Source of the DNA: Asticcacaulis benevestitus DSM 16100 = ATCC BAA-896
GTDB lineage: Bacteria > Pseudomonadota > Alphaproteobacteria > Caulobacterales > Caulobacteraceae
NCBI RefSeq assembly: GCF_000376105.1
Contig: NZ_AQWM01000008.1
Coordinates: 1 to 64,000, forward strand
Length of the DNA: 64,000 nt
Direction of reading: 5' to 3'
Below are positions 1-9,300 of the stretch, piece by piece (position 1 is the first letter of the stretch; every line of letters begins with the position of its first letter). The position numbers and the translations under genes were made by a program. The notes beneath the pieces are model-generated. The model saw nothing but the letters and a program-made list of their open reading frames with translations, ran no database searches and had not been told where the DNA came from.

Positions 1-194
1 CTTTTTGCAGCCTTCTTGTCGCCCTCAAACAGGGCAGCCATGCCGTCCTGGGCTGCCTTCTTCCAGGTATTGATCTGGCTCGGGTGGACGCCGTACTTAC
101 TGGCCAGTTCAGACACCGTGCCTTCCTCACGAAGGGCAGCCATCGCCACCTTCGCCTTAAACTCAGGACTGTGTTTCTTGCGGATATTCTTCAT
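1..194 (-). CDS. IS3-family transposase OrfA (N-terminal part)
   Basis: The visible protein starts MKNIRKKHSPEFKAKVAMAA and continues with a helix-turn-helix of the HTH_Tnp_1/IS911 OrfA type (..TVSELASKYGVHPSQINTWKK). In this family OrfA is the DNA-binding half of the transposase, and OrfAB is made by programmed -1 frameshifting. The ATG lies at 194-192, about 54 bp inside the inferred IS end, a normal leader length. The stop and the frameshift site are off the left edge, so completeness cannot be judged. Confidence 0.85.
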   Translation of the reverse strand, partial: MKNIRKKHSPEFKAKVAMAALREEGTVSELASKYGVHPSQINTWKKAAQDGMAALFEGDKKAAK

Positions 195-247
195 TTAAAC
201 CCCTTGGCCGGTGGCCACTATAGGGGCAAGATTATATCTAAGCCAGC

Positions 248-272
248 TGTCCAGTTTTCGGGGACCACCTCA
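248..272. repeat. Terminal inverted repeat of the IS3-family element
   Basis: The sequence TGTCCAGTTTTCGGGGACCA followed by CCTCA runs up to base 272. Read on the minus strand it begins TGAGGTGG, an IS3-family type end. It lies immediately upstream of OrfA and directly abuts a reading frame that continues to 371, which marks the insertion boundary. Confidence 0.7.
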
Positions 273-371
273 GTTCGCGCCTTTGCCCACGAGCAAGGTT
301 TGAAGTCGTTCAAGGAAATTTCGGTGCCCGTAGAAGACTACGCCGTGAAGAATTATGCTAAATTTCAGTGA
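273..371 (+). pseudogene. C-terminal remnant of a gene interrupted by the IS
   Basis: From the IS boundary an open frame runs 32 codons (VRAFAHEQGLKSFKEISVPV...YAKFQ) to a TGA that overlaps the ATG of the next gene (TGATG at 369-373). That overlap shows this was the upstream partner in an operon. I do not recognise the fragment with certainty. Because the downstream gene is a YgjP-like metallopeptidase, which often follows type I restriction hsdR genes, an R-subunit tail is a guess. The rest of the gene should lie beyond the other end of the IS. Confidence 0.45.
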
Positions 372-643
372 TGAGTCAGATTCAGGTCGGTAAAGTCACC
401 ATCCCCTACGACATCCGCACAAGCGCGACTGCCCATAAAAAAAGCATCATCGTAAGACCGCAGCATGTGGAAGTCGTCGCCCCTGTGTCGGCGCACGAAG
501 CGGACATCACCGCCTTCGTTCAGAAGAAGCGCTATTGGGTCTTCGATAAACTGACCGAGATGAATGAGCGGCTGGCATATCTGGAACGCCATAGGCGTAA
601 TATTCTGCACCAATTGATCGCCAATATTTCGGATCAGCAATGA
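371..643 (+). pseudogene. YgjP-like (DUF45) metallopeptidase, truncated
   Basis: About the first 75 codons (MSQIQVGKVTIPYDIRTSAT, then ..VEVVAPVSAHEADITAFVQKKRYWVFDKL..) match the N-terminal part of YgjP/SprT-like M48 metallopeptidases. These usually exceed 200 residues and carry a zinc-binding HExxH around residue 170. Here homology stops near position 595, where the opposite strand becomes an integrase, and the frame ends at 643 without the metal site. It is therefore a non-functional remnant created by a deletion or recombination junction. Family members are commonly found in type I restriction-modification operons. Confidence 0.6.
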
Positions 644-1474
644 CCAGAATCGCTTCTTTTTATCTAAATTTCTCCGATACTTAGATACACCTTGATATTT
701 TTCAAACAACTCCGACAACCGCCATCCGACGACAGATTTCTTGTCCGAAAATTGTGAGAGTGATGTCCTCTCGTCATCATCAGGTTCGTCCTCATCGGGT
801 TCGACGCCAAAATCCCCGGTTGCCACGCGAAGCGACTTTTCTTCCAGACTAATGCGAACTGACAGGTAGATTGTGAGAATTCCCTTGTGGGACGCCATTG
901 GGCTGTCACATGACAAAGACACCCCCATCTGCGCCAATGCCGCCAGCATGCCTGCTTTAATCTCCTCCTGATCTGTCGTTGGCAAATTGACGCGATCTGA
1001 ATCACGATAAGCAGAAAGCTGTTCCCGCAATTTGGCGATCTGTTGCGACCACTCCATGCGCTGTTTTGAAAACGGCTCAATCAACGCCAGAGCACCATTG
1101 CAATAAGCCAGACGTCGATCTCGAAATGAAATCCTCTCCCATTTCGTGATAGCTTCTATGATTTGTTCAGGTGCATAGACGACACCCGGAAGCGTTTTCC
1201 GATCCGTCCTATCCGTCCATATCGGCACACCGCTACCAGCACTTATGCGCGCTTCTATTTCGTCGAGGTTCGCGTTGTGCTTTTCAATATCAGTCTTGGT
1301 CGGTCTTTGAGATGAGCCAATTCTTCCGACCGGCATAACCTTGACCGCGCGCTGCCCCGTCAATTCGGGAAAATGATGCCTCTCGCCGTCATGAATTGGG
1401 CGGCGCGTCTCATAATAGCCCTTCCGCTCAGTCATATATTCTGGAAGGTTTTTATTCTTTTTAGGGCGAGCCAT
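595..1474 (-). pseudogene. Tyrosine-type phage/island integrase lacking the catalytic domain
   Basis: The minus-strand frame from ATG 1474 (MARPKKNKN...) has a basic N-terminal arm and a long middle segment. It then has a core-binding (SAM-like) region, ..LSELFEKYQGVSKYRRNLDKK..FWSLLIRNIGDQLVQNITP... That is the layout of a tyrosine recombinase up to the end of the core-binding domain. After about residue 290 the frame runs into DNA antisense to the YgjP remnant and closes at 365, so the catalytic Arg-His-x-x-Arg-Tyr half is absent. An upstream in-frame start exists at 1507. The gene starts about 85 bp from the 3' end of tRNA-Gln, as expected for an integrase that used that tRNA as attachment site. 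Confidence 0.65.
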
Positions 1475-1557
1475 ATGTAGCACCGTATGTAGCATAACGG
1501 TCGCCACAATAGGCTATTTTTCTTAATGTTTTTGAAAAATATAGAGAAAAAAGAGCT

Positions 1558-1631
1558 TGGCTGGGGAACTAGGACTCGAACCTAGAATGACGGTACCAAA
1601 AACCGGAGTGTTACCATTACACCATTCCCCA
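1558..1631 (-). tRNA. tRNA-Gln (anticodon TTG)
   Basis: Read on the minus strand this is a 74-nt cloverleaf. The acceptor TGGGGAA pairs with TTCCCCA, the D-arm is GTGTAATGGTAACAC, and the anticodon arm loop TTTTGGT gives anticodon TTG. The T-arm is CTAGG-TTCGAGT-CCTAG, and a genomically encoded CCA ends at 1558. The 3' end faces the truncated integrase and was probably the attB site of the element to its left. Confidence 0.95.
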
Positions 1632-1866
1632 GCATCTAGCTGGTCCCGCGAAGCAAAGTATGTCGCCGCGAGAGGCGTGGAGATAGCGCAAGGTTTTACG
1701 CAAAGCAATCCCCTGCAACAACTTTTTCGCCGAGACATGCCCCAGTTTGCCCTTTTTATGTGAACAAATTCAAAAACCGTTCCGCTTACAGGTTTGCGAC
1801 ACAAGGCCGCAAGGCTCTGATACATTGGCGATTGGCGCATTATGTAAAATGTGATAGGTGCGCGCC

Positions 1867-2772
1867 ATGTTTGAGACCGCGCAAAACCCTGACAGCGACA
1901 CGACCTTCGTCATTGCCGCCTTTTATCATTTCTTCGACTTCCCGCACTTCGAAGCCATGCGTGAACCATTGTTCGAGCGCCTGAGCGCGCTTGGCATCAA
2001 GGGTTCGCTGCTAATCACCGCCGAGGGGGTCAACTCCACCATGGCCGGCACGCGCGAGGCCATCGACACCTTTCTCGACTATCTGCAAAGCGACCTGATC
2101 GGCGCCAAAATTATCTGGAAGGAATCCTACGCCGCCTACCAGCCGTTCGGTAAGGTGCGGGTACGGTTGAAAAAGGAAACCATCGGCCTGGGCGAGCCGG
2201 TTTCAATGAAAAAGTTCGGTCAGTACGTGGCCCCGCGCGATTGGAACGACCTGATCAGCCGCGACGACGTGGTGATTATCGATACGCGCAATGATTATGA
2301 GGTCAATCTGGGCACGTTCAAGGGGGCTATCGACCCGAACATCCCCAATTTCAAGCACCTGCCGCAATGGACACGCGACAATGCCGGGGCGCTGAAAGGC
2401 AAGAAGGTCGCCACCTTCTGCACCGGCGGCATCCGCTGCGAGAAATATACCTCATGGCTGATCGATCAGGGCATCGAGGACGTTTATCATCTGCAAGGCG
2501 GCATCCTGCAATATTTCGAAGACGTGCCCATCGAGCAATCGCTTTGGGATGGAGAATGTTTTGTTTTTGACGAGCGCATCGCCGTCGATCACCAACTTCA
2601 GCCCTCGCAGACGGCAGCCCTGTGCCTGCATTGCGACCACGCCCTGACGGCGGGGGACCAGCACCAACCGAGCTATATCAAGGGCCAGTCCTGCCCGCAC
2701 TGTCACGGTGCCTCGCAACACGCCCACGATCGTCCGGCAACACGCAAACATCCTGGCCGCACCAAGTTCTAG
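1867..2772 (+). CDS. trhO: tRNA uridine(34) hydroxylase TrhO (rhodanese-related)
   Basis: This 301-residue protein belongs to the YceA/TrhO family, which adds oxygen to U34 of certain tRNAs (ho5U) during wobble-base modification in the cytoplasm. An N-terminal acylphosphatase-like region (..GIKGSLLITAEGVNSTMAG..) precedes a rhodanese domain with loop CTGGIRCEKYT; the first Cys is about residue 185. A Cys/His-rich tail (CLHCDHAL..CPHCHG) is also visible, as in longer family members. I chose ATG 1867, preceded by AGGTG, over the in-frame GTG at 1858. The gene stands alone, 235 bp from the divergent tRNA-Gln. Confidence 0.92.
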   Translation: MFETAQNPDSDTTFVIAAFYHFFDFPHFEAMREPLFERLSALGIKGSLLITAEGVNSTMAGTREAIDTFLDYLQSDLIGAKIIWKESYAAYQPFGKVRVRLKKETIGLGEPVSMKKFGQYVAPRDWNDLISRDDVVIIDTRNDYEVNLGTFKGAIDPNIPNFKHLPQWTRDNAGALKGKKVATFCTGGIRCEKYTSWLIDQGIEDVYHLQGGILQYFEDVPIEQSLWDGECFVFDERIAVDHQLQPSQTAALCLHCDHALTAGDQHQPSYIKGQSCPHCHGASQHAHDRPATRKHPGRTKF

Positions 2773-2919
2773 CTATTCACGCGTCTCTGCCTACATAAGG
2801 GCTGCAGGACAGTCACAAGGGTCTTTCCGCAGACGAGTATGACAGCGACTTCATTTGACCTGCGGGCATTAAAGTTTATGCTGCAGGGTCGAATAGATAC
2901 GGGGGGCTTTGGGTTACGC

Positions 2920-4707
2920 ATGAAACAGTTCTTTATCACGCTGGCGGCGGTCGTTACGGCCCTCGCCCTTATCTTTGTCGCTTTGCCGATCGGCCTTATC
3001 GCCTGGGTGGTGGCCGCCTCGAAGCCCACGGTGCCGAACGCCGTCGTGCTGTCGCTCGACCTGCGTCAGAAGATGACCGACCAAAGCCAAAACTCGCCCC
3101 TCTCCTTCATCACCGGCAGCGGCCTGTCCACGCTTGATGTCGTGACTACCCTGCACCACGCTGCTGACGATGCCAAGGTCAAGGGTGTGTTCATTCGCCT
3201 GCCCGAAGGCGGCATGTCGCCCTCGGCTGCCGAAGAAATCCGTAACGCCATCATCTACGTCCGCCGCGCCAACAAGCCGGTGATCGCTCATAGCCAGGGC
3301 CTTTACCCTGACACCATGGTCGTGGCCTCCTACATGCTCGGCGCCTCTTCGGGTAACCTATGGATGCAGCCGCACAGCTCCTTCCAGGTCACCGGCATCT
3401 CGACCTCAACCATGTTCCTCAAGCGCGCTTTCGACAAATATGGCATCAAGGCGGAATATGAGCAGCGCTACGAATTCAAGAACGCGGTCAACCCTTATCT
3501 TTACAGTGATTATACGCCAGCCCACCGCGAAGCTACGCTGGGCTGGATGGGCAGCATCTACAAGTCGATGATCGGCTATGTGGCGGCTGATCGCCGCACC
3601 GACGCTGGCAAGTTGCAAACGACGCTGGAAGCCGGTCCCTACGCCGCCGAGCAAGCGCTTAAGCTGGGTCTGGTCGACAAACTCGGCCAGGTTCAGGAAG
3701 CTGAGGATGCAGCGCTCAAGGGTGCCGGTGATGGCGCCAAGATCATGGATATCTCCGATTATGAGCGCACGATTTCGCCCTCGTACAGCGGCGATGTCAT
3801 CGCGGTGATCGATGGCGAAGGCGCGATCGTGACCGGCCGCGCTGACAGCGGCAACAGCCTGACCAGCCGAAACTCCAACATGGTTTCGGACGAGATTGCC
3901 GGCGCCTTCTACAAGGCCGCCAAGGACAAGAGCGTGAAGGCCATCGTGTTCCGCGTATCGTCGCCCGGCGGCTCGGATACGGCGTCAGACCAGATTTCGC
4001 AGGCCATGCAGGCCGCCAAGGCCGCCGGCAAGCCTGTTGTCGTCTCCATGGGCGAATACGCCGCCTCAGGGGGCTATTGGGTATCGGCCGGCGCTTCGTC
4101 CATCGTAGCCAATCCAAGCACCCTCACCGGCTCGATTGGCGTCTTTGGCGGTAAGTTCGCTATCGGTGACGCTCTGAGCCGCTTTGGTATCGACAGCCAC
4201 GACATTTCGGTCGGCGGCGACTACAGTCAGGCCTTCAGCCAGTCACAAAACTTCAGCCCGACGCAACGCGCCGCCATTTCCAACTGGATCGACGAGATCT
4301 ATAACGGTTTCGTCACGCACGTCGCCGCGGGCCGTAAACTGCCCGAAGCTACGGTGCGCGAAATCGCCAAGGGTCGGGTCTGGACCGGCGAACAGGCGCT
4401 GGGGCTAAAACTGGTCGATAAGCTCGGCGGCTTCTACGACGCCGTTGACGTCGCCAAGGGGCTAGCTAAGATCGACAGCAAGGCAGACTTCCGTTTGGTG
4501 AACTATGGCACACAGACCGGCCTGTTTGGCGCGACGCGTGACAGCGTCCATGCCGGCATAAGCGCTCTCAAGGCCTTGTCGTTCCTAGGCTGGGCTATGA
4601 GCGATCCGAAGGCCGAAGCCGTCATGTCGCAGATATCCGATCAGCGCCTGCGCGAACAGGGCGCCACCATCCTGGCGCCGGAGCCTTACCAGCCTTCGGT
4701 GCGCTAA
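2920..4707 (+). CDS. sppA: Signal peptide peptidase SppA, 67-kDa type
   Basis: This inner-membrane serine protease degrades cleaved signal peptides. It has one N-terminal membrane anchor (..FFITLAAVVTALALIFVALP..) followed by two tandem S49 domains, about 595 residues in all, normal for the long form. The Ser-Lys dyad is visible: Lys near residue 187 in the first domain (YEFKNAVNPY) and Ser near 383 in the second (YAASGGYWVSAGA), at the spacing known for E. coli SppA. ATG 2920 opens directly into the anchor. An in-frame ATG at 2839 would add 27 residues with no family resemblance. A hairpin terminator follows the stop. Confidence 0.93.
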   Translation: MKQFFITLAAVVTALALIFVALPIGLIAWVVAASKPTVPNAVVLSLDLRQKMTDQSQNSPLSFITGSGLSTLDVVTTLHHAADDAKVKGVFIRLPEGGMSPSAAEEIRNAIIYVRRANKPVIAHSQGLYPDTMVVASYMLGASSGNLWMQPHSSFQVTGISTSTMFLKRAFDKYGIKAEYEQRYEFKNAVNPYLYSDYTPAHREATLGWMGSIYKSMIGYVAADRRTDAGKLQTTLEAGPYAAEQALKLGLVDKLGQVQEAEDAALKGAGDGAKIMDISDYERTISPSYSGDVIAVIDGEGAIVTGRADSGNSLTSRNSNMVSDEIAGAFYKAAKDKSVKAIVFRVSSPGGSDTASDQISQAMQAAKAAGKPVVVSMGEYAASGGYWVSAGASSIVANPSTLTGSIGVFGGKFAIGDALSRFGIDSHDISVGGDYSQAFSQSQNFSPTQRAAISNWIDEIYNGFVTHVAAGRKLPEATVREIAKGRVWTGEQALGLKLVDKLGGFYDAVDVAKGLAKIDSKADFRLVNYGTQTGLFGATRDSVHAGISALKALSFLGWAMSDPKAEAVMSQISDQRLREQGATILAPEPYQPSVR

Positions 4708-4713
4708 CAACGT

Positions 4714-4744
4714 GAAAGCCCGTCGATCTAATCGACGAGCTTTC
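4714..4744. terminator. Hairpin between convergent sppA and sulfotransferase genes
   Basis: GAAAGC-C-CGTCGAT pairs with ATCGACG-A-GCTTTC around a 3-nt loop. It sits exactly between the two convergent stop codons, so a bidirectional role is likely. The T-run is short. Confidence 0.6.
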
Positions 4745-4746
4745 CC

Positions 4747-6276
4747 CTAAAGGTAATACGCTTTTCTGAATTGCTCGACAAAGGTCTTATATTTTTCAGC
4801 AGAGCCTATCCGCGATGTGGAGATGGGAGAACGTACCTGTGCAACACTTGCGGTCGTTACCGCGCGCTTCGATTTGTGTGGCTCAAAAACCCCCTCTTCT
4901 TCTGGCAAATTAACATGATTCAGCAGTTTCCTGATCCAGCTCTGGGGATCTGATACCAGGTCTTCATAATTGATCGTCAGGATGCGATCCGGGAATATGG
5001 ACACCCAATATTCATAAAGCCTGTCTTCTGAATGGAAGAAGCTGGCAATGCCTTCTGCAGAATATGACCACGGGATAGTCCCTAGAAGAGAATAGAGACG
5101 GAAGATTGACAGCGCGCAATCTTCGGGTTTGCGCCTCAGCCACACAACCTTGGCCTTGGGCAGGCTATGTAAGATCAACCCCATGAATTGGCCGATAATC
5201 ACTGTTTTATCGATGGCCTTTCCAGTCTCACCAAACCGTTCTTTCACCATTTGCAGGTAGTCGCGGCCTATATCCCCCCATGGATCTGCACTGGCCGATC
5301 TATTCTGGTAATCCAGGGCACTTTCAAATGTGAAGTCGCCATAAAAGGGATAGGTGAACGATAGTTCGTCAAGGCTCATGTTCCTTGAGTCGCCAAACTT
5401 CAGATTACCAGCCGGCATCAGAGCCACCGAAAGTAGATTTATTTCAGCCCCTCCCGCAACCTGGGAATGGCTTGCTAATATCTGTTCCACCAAGGTTGTA
5501 CCTGACCGGGGAAATCCGGTAACAAAAATCATGCGGTCACCGCCCGCGCCGGATGGAGTCAGTTCTTCAAAATTTTCTTCAGAATAACCAGCAATTAACT
5601 CGCGCGAGAACTCGTCCCACTTAGCTAACGAATGGCCCTGGTTAGCCATTTTCATCTGCGCGGCACCACTGGCATAGGCAATCCCGGCCATATCCGTATT
5701 CCCGACGTCATCATACGCCTTCCCCAGAGCATAAAGAAGTTGTGCTTGAATCTCTGCGGGCGCTTTGCCTACCTTGGGCAATACCGCTTCCATTCGCGCT
5801 ATATCCGGGTCACCAGGCTGGAACTTCTTGACCACCGATAGCGCAAGCCATTGGATGGGTGCAGGAGATATGGCTATGGCTTGGCGCAAAATAATTTCGG
5901 CGGTATTGAAGTCTCCAAGCTGAGTAAAGGTGACGCCTTGGAAATGTAGTACGGCAGGGTGCTGTTGCGACGCCTCAGGAAGCTTATCAAGAGCAGCAAG
6001 CGCTTCACGCAACCTGCCAAACCGAGACAAGACCCTAGAAAAATATAACACGCGACTGGGATCTATAGGCTGCGTCGCCGCAAAGCGTCTAGCCGCTCCA
6101 ATGGCCAGGTCCTGCTCGCCCAGCTTACCAGCCAGTTGCGCCACACTATCCCAAAAGTCACCTTCTTCTGGTCCACTCTCCAAATCTTCCCGAATAACCC
6201 TGGCAGCGCTTCGACGATCAAGAGTTTTGCAAGCCTCCACTATCAAATGCGTGCGCGGTTCAAACGGACGGGGCAT
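4747..6276 (-). CDS. TPR-containing sulfotransferase
   Basis: This 509-residue protein has a TPR-like helical region (about 40-215, e.g. ..RLREALAALDKLPEAS.., ..GDFNTAEIILRQAIAISP..). A PAPS-dependent sulfotransferase domain follows: the 5'-phosphosulfate loop GFPRSGTTLVEQILASHS lies near 254-271 and a 3'-phosphate-binding stretch ..VVWLRRKPEDCALSIFRLYS.. near 375-395. No signal peptide is visible. It lies 110 bp behind a large TonB-dependent receptor on the same strand, separated by a terminator hairpin, so it is probably expressed at a reduced level from the receptor transcript or from its own promoter. The acceptor substrate is unknown; similar pairs are common in Caulobacterales and Sphingomonadales. 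Confidence 0.85.
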   Translation of the reverse strand: MPRPFEPRTHLIVEACKTLDRRSAARVIREDLESGPEEGDFWDSVAQLAGKLGEQDLAIGAARRFAATQPIDPSRVLYFSRVLSRFGRLREALAALDKLPEASQQHPAVLHFQGVTFTQLGDFNTAEIILRQAIAISPAPIQWLALSVVKKFQPGDPDIARMEAVLPKVGKAPAEIQAQLLYALGKAYDDVGNTDMAGIAYASGAAQMKMANQGHSLAKWDEFSRELIAGYSEENFEELTPSGAGGDRMIFVTGFPRSGTTLVEQILASHSQVAGGAEINLLSVALMPAGNLKFGDSRNMSLDELSFTYPFYGDFTFESALDYQNRSASADPWGDIGRDYLQMVKERFGETGKAIDKTVIIGQFMGLILHSLPKAKVVWLRRKPEDCALSIFRLYSLLGTIPWSYSAEGIASFFHSEDRLYEYWVSIFPDRILTINYEDLVSDPQSWIRKLLNHVNLPEEEGVFEPHKSKRAVTTASVAQVRSPISTSRIGSAEKYKTFVEQFRKAYYL

Positions 6277-6325
6277 TCAGGCTCACTTTCAGAAAACGGT
6301 GCGAAATAGATTTATCAACCCCACA

Positions 6326-6361
6326 TAAAAAAACAACGGCGAGAGGTTGCCCCCTCGCCGT
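6326..6361 (-). terminator. Rho-independent terminator behind the TonB receptor
   Basis: On the minus strand ACGGCGAG...CTCGCCGT forms an 8-bp stem followed by a T-rich run (complement of 6326-6333). It lies between the TonB-receptor stop (6387) and the sulfotransferase start (6276), so it may act as an attenuator between the two genes. Confidence 0.75.
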
Positions 6362-6386
6362 CATTTCAAATCGAAAGATCGATTTC

Positions 6387-9300
6387 TTAGTAGCTAACGT
6401 CGAAGCCCACACGCACATAGCGCGGAGAAGCATAAGACGTCGGCTTACCATAGTCAGGGTTGTGATACGTCGGATCAACGCCATCGTCCGAATCCGTATT
6501 GAGACCTGTAATCATCTTGTTGTCTAACAGGTTGAATATGTCGGCACGCAGGACCAATTTATGCGAAGCCATCATGCTATCCGGGAAGGTATAGCGAAGC
6601 GACAGGTCGATTTGCTTTACCCAATCCGTCTTCGGCCCCTTACCCATCGGTGAAGGAACACCAGGCTGCCCGTCAACAATATTGCAATAGTGGCTGGCAA
6701 CGCCGTAATTAGCTGCAGCATTGTTCAGATCTGGATATGTACCCATGCATGACAGATGCTGTGGTGAAATAAGATTCACGTTGGCGCCTACCATAAACTC
6801 AGGCGTGATGGCATAGGAGCCCCAGACCTTGAACTGATGTGTACGGTCGTTCGGCAGAATACCGGTGGAATAGTCGGTCAGGCCCAGGTAATCGTCGAGT
6901 TGGGTCGAGCCGGCATCCGTCTGACCAGTATCACCGCCGCCGAAGGTATAGGTGGTGCCTTCATAGTTACCATACGAGCGCGAATAGGTGTAGGAACCTT
7001 GCAGCCCCCATTTGCCGTCGAACGCACGCTTGAAGTCGATCGTCAGTGCCTTGTAATCACGCTTCGGCTTCGGGAAACCAAGGTCCTTAAGGGTGATTGT
7101 AGAGACGTCAGTCTGACCAGGCAGCGGGTGGAAGGTTTTGAAGGTGATGGAATCGCCGACATTCCACACATGATACTCAGGCAGCGTGCCGCCGTAACCA
7201 TAGGTATTGCCGGGATAGGGCGCAGCACAATCCACGTTCAAGACGTTCGTGCAATAGTCGACGATGTAAGGTGCGAAATCAGTATCTTCCGAAACGCGTT
7301 CCAGTATTCTGTCAACAAAGGTCGCGCCGACGGTCCAATTGTCATTGATACGATAGTTGGCAGACAGGGTAACTTCGCTTTCACGAGTAGCCTTCAGACC
7401 TACAGCAGCCTTACCTTCAGCAGGTTCCTGGACACCAGCACCATAAACGATGCAGGAGGAAGCGCCTGGTGTCGAAACAGGGTTCCCAGGAGCGTTACCA
7501 ATATCGGAGGTGGGGCAAAGGCTGCTATAAGAACCTGCGGGAGCAGACACCGCGCCGTAACCTGTTGGCAGGCCCGTAACCGAGTCGACAGTCACGCCCG
7601 GCACAAACCCGCCGGTAGGTGCTCTGAAACGCTCATAGAAGTAATAGTCCTTGCCGCGGAAACCGAGGTTCATAGCGGGCGGAATATAGTACTGGCCATA
7701 AGAACCGGTAAAGCGCCAGGCGCTGTCTTCGCTGGGCTTCCAACTAAAGCCCAGGCGTGGCCCCCAGTTATCTTTCAGATCGAGATATTGCTCACCGGAC
7801 AGGTTCGACTGTTTGAAGGTATCGTTACGCAGGCCAATCTGCAGGTTCAGGGTCGAGGTTACGTCCCAAGAATCTTGAATATAATAGGCCGAATCCTGAC
7901 CGCTGACCTTACCGCCCAGGTTCTCATACAACAGGCGTGCACGAGGGACGAAGTGATTGGAATTTGAGCCCGCCTCTTGATCGTCACCTGTCGGATACCA
8001 ACCGTCAGGTGAGCTAGCAAAGTACGCGAAGTCAGTGCTATCAGCGTTTGCCGGATCATTCAAATAACCATAGAGGCGAACAAGCACTGGCGTATCACCA
8101 ACCAGCCTGGTCACCTTGGTCATCGACAGGTCTTCATTATCGTAACCGAAGCGTACATGGTGACGACCGAGCGCATTAAAGCGCAGATCACCATCAATAC
8201 GGAAGAACTTGCGCTCCGTATCATCTACGCCGAGCGTCTTGTAAGGTTGAGTTGTCGATGAACGATAGGCTTGACCTGTAACATAGTCATACTGTTCAGC
8301 ATAATTAATCTTGGTATTTTCAGGCGTAGTGTCGTTGGCATCCTTGCTGATGCCGTAAGCCGCCGAAATCGTGAACCAGTCAGTGATGTTACCGGTATAT
8401 TTGGCAACCCAGTTCTCGCCACCCGACTTATTCGTTGCCTTGCCATTGGTGATGGCTGAACCAACGACATCCGACTTAGGGTCATAATTATAGCGTATAT
8501 AATCAGTCGTCGCTGTCGTGTCGAAATAGGTCAATTCAAGGTGCTGTTGCGGCGTAATATACCAATCAGCCTTGAGTCCATAAAACGGATCCTTGGATTC
8601 AGCCTTTTGATAGTAGTTATCAATCGATGTCGCTCGCGTGCTTTTGATGTCATTGGCTTGGTACAAACCGTAAAGGAACAGCTTATCCTTGATCAGAGCG
8701 CCGCCGGCTTCAACCGAGATCGAGTTCGAATCGCTAGAAATATATTTGCCGGGAGCGCCGGTTACATCCCAATCTGCCGAACGAAGAGAATTTGGTGCGA
8801 AGTTGCCGTGAACAGCAAACAAGAGCTCATTCGTACCACTTTTTGTCGTCGCGTTGACGATACCACCCGTCGCACGACCGAATTCAGCAGCGTAACCGGA
8901 GGTTTGAACGTCAACCGTTTTGTAGAAATCGAATGGCACTTCAGCACCACCGACATAGGTGTCCGGATTGGTGATATTCAGGCCGTTGATGTAATAGGCG
9001 TTTTCAGCTGCCGAACCACCACCGATCGTCGCCGCACCAAAGGCGTCGGAACGAACAGTCGTCGGAGCCAGAAGCGTAACGGCTTCAATGTTACGTCCGA
9101 TGGGTTGCTGCGCAACCAAGGTGGTCAGATCAACCGAAAGGCCTGAAGTCGTCTTGTTGAAATCCTGACGGACGCGCTTGCCCTTAACGACAACCGTCTG
9201 AGTCGCACCAGTTGTATTCAGAGCGTAGGTATATGTAACCGACTGAGACACGATTACACTTGCAGTGCCAGTGTAATCGTCAAAGCCGCTGGCGCTAACC

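Larger units (their letters stand above)
1..272 (-). mobile_element. IS3-family insertion sequence, 5' end only (cut by window edge)
   Basis: The minus strand carries the first 64 codons of an IS3-type OrfA. Just upstream is a sequence (248-272) that reads TGAGGTGGTCCCCGAAAACT... from the outside inwards, the usual look of an IS3-family terminal inverted repeat. The element therefore ends at about 272 and runs off the left edge. The other end, OrfB and the target-site duplication are outside the window. Confidence 0.8.
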
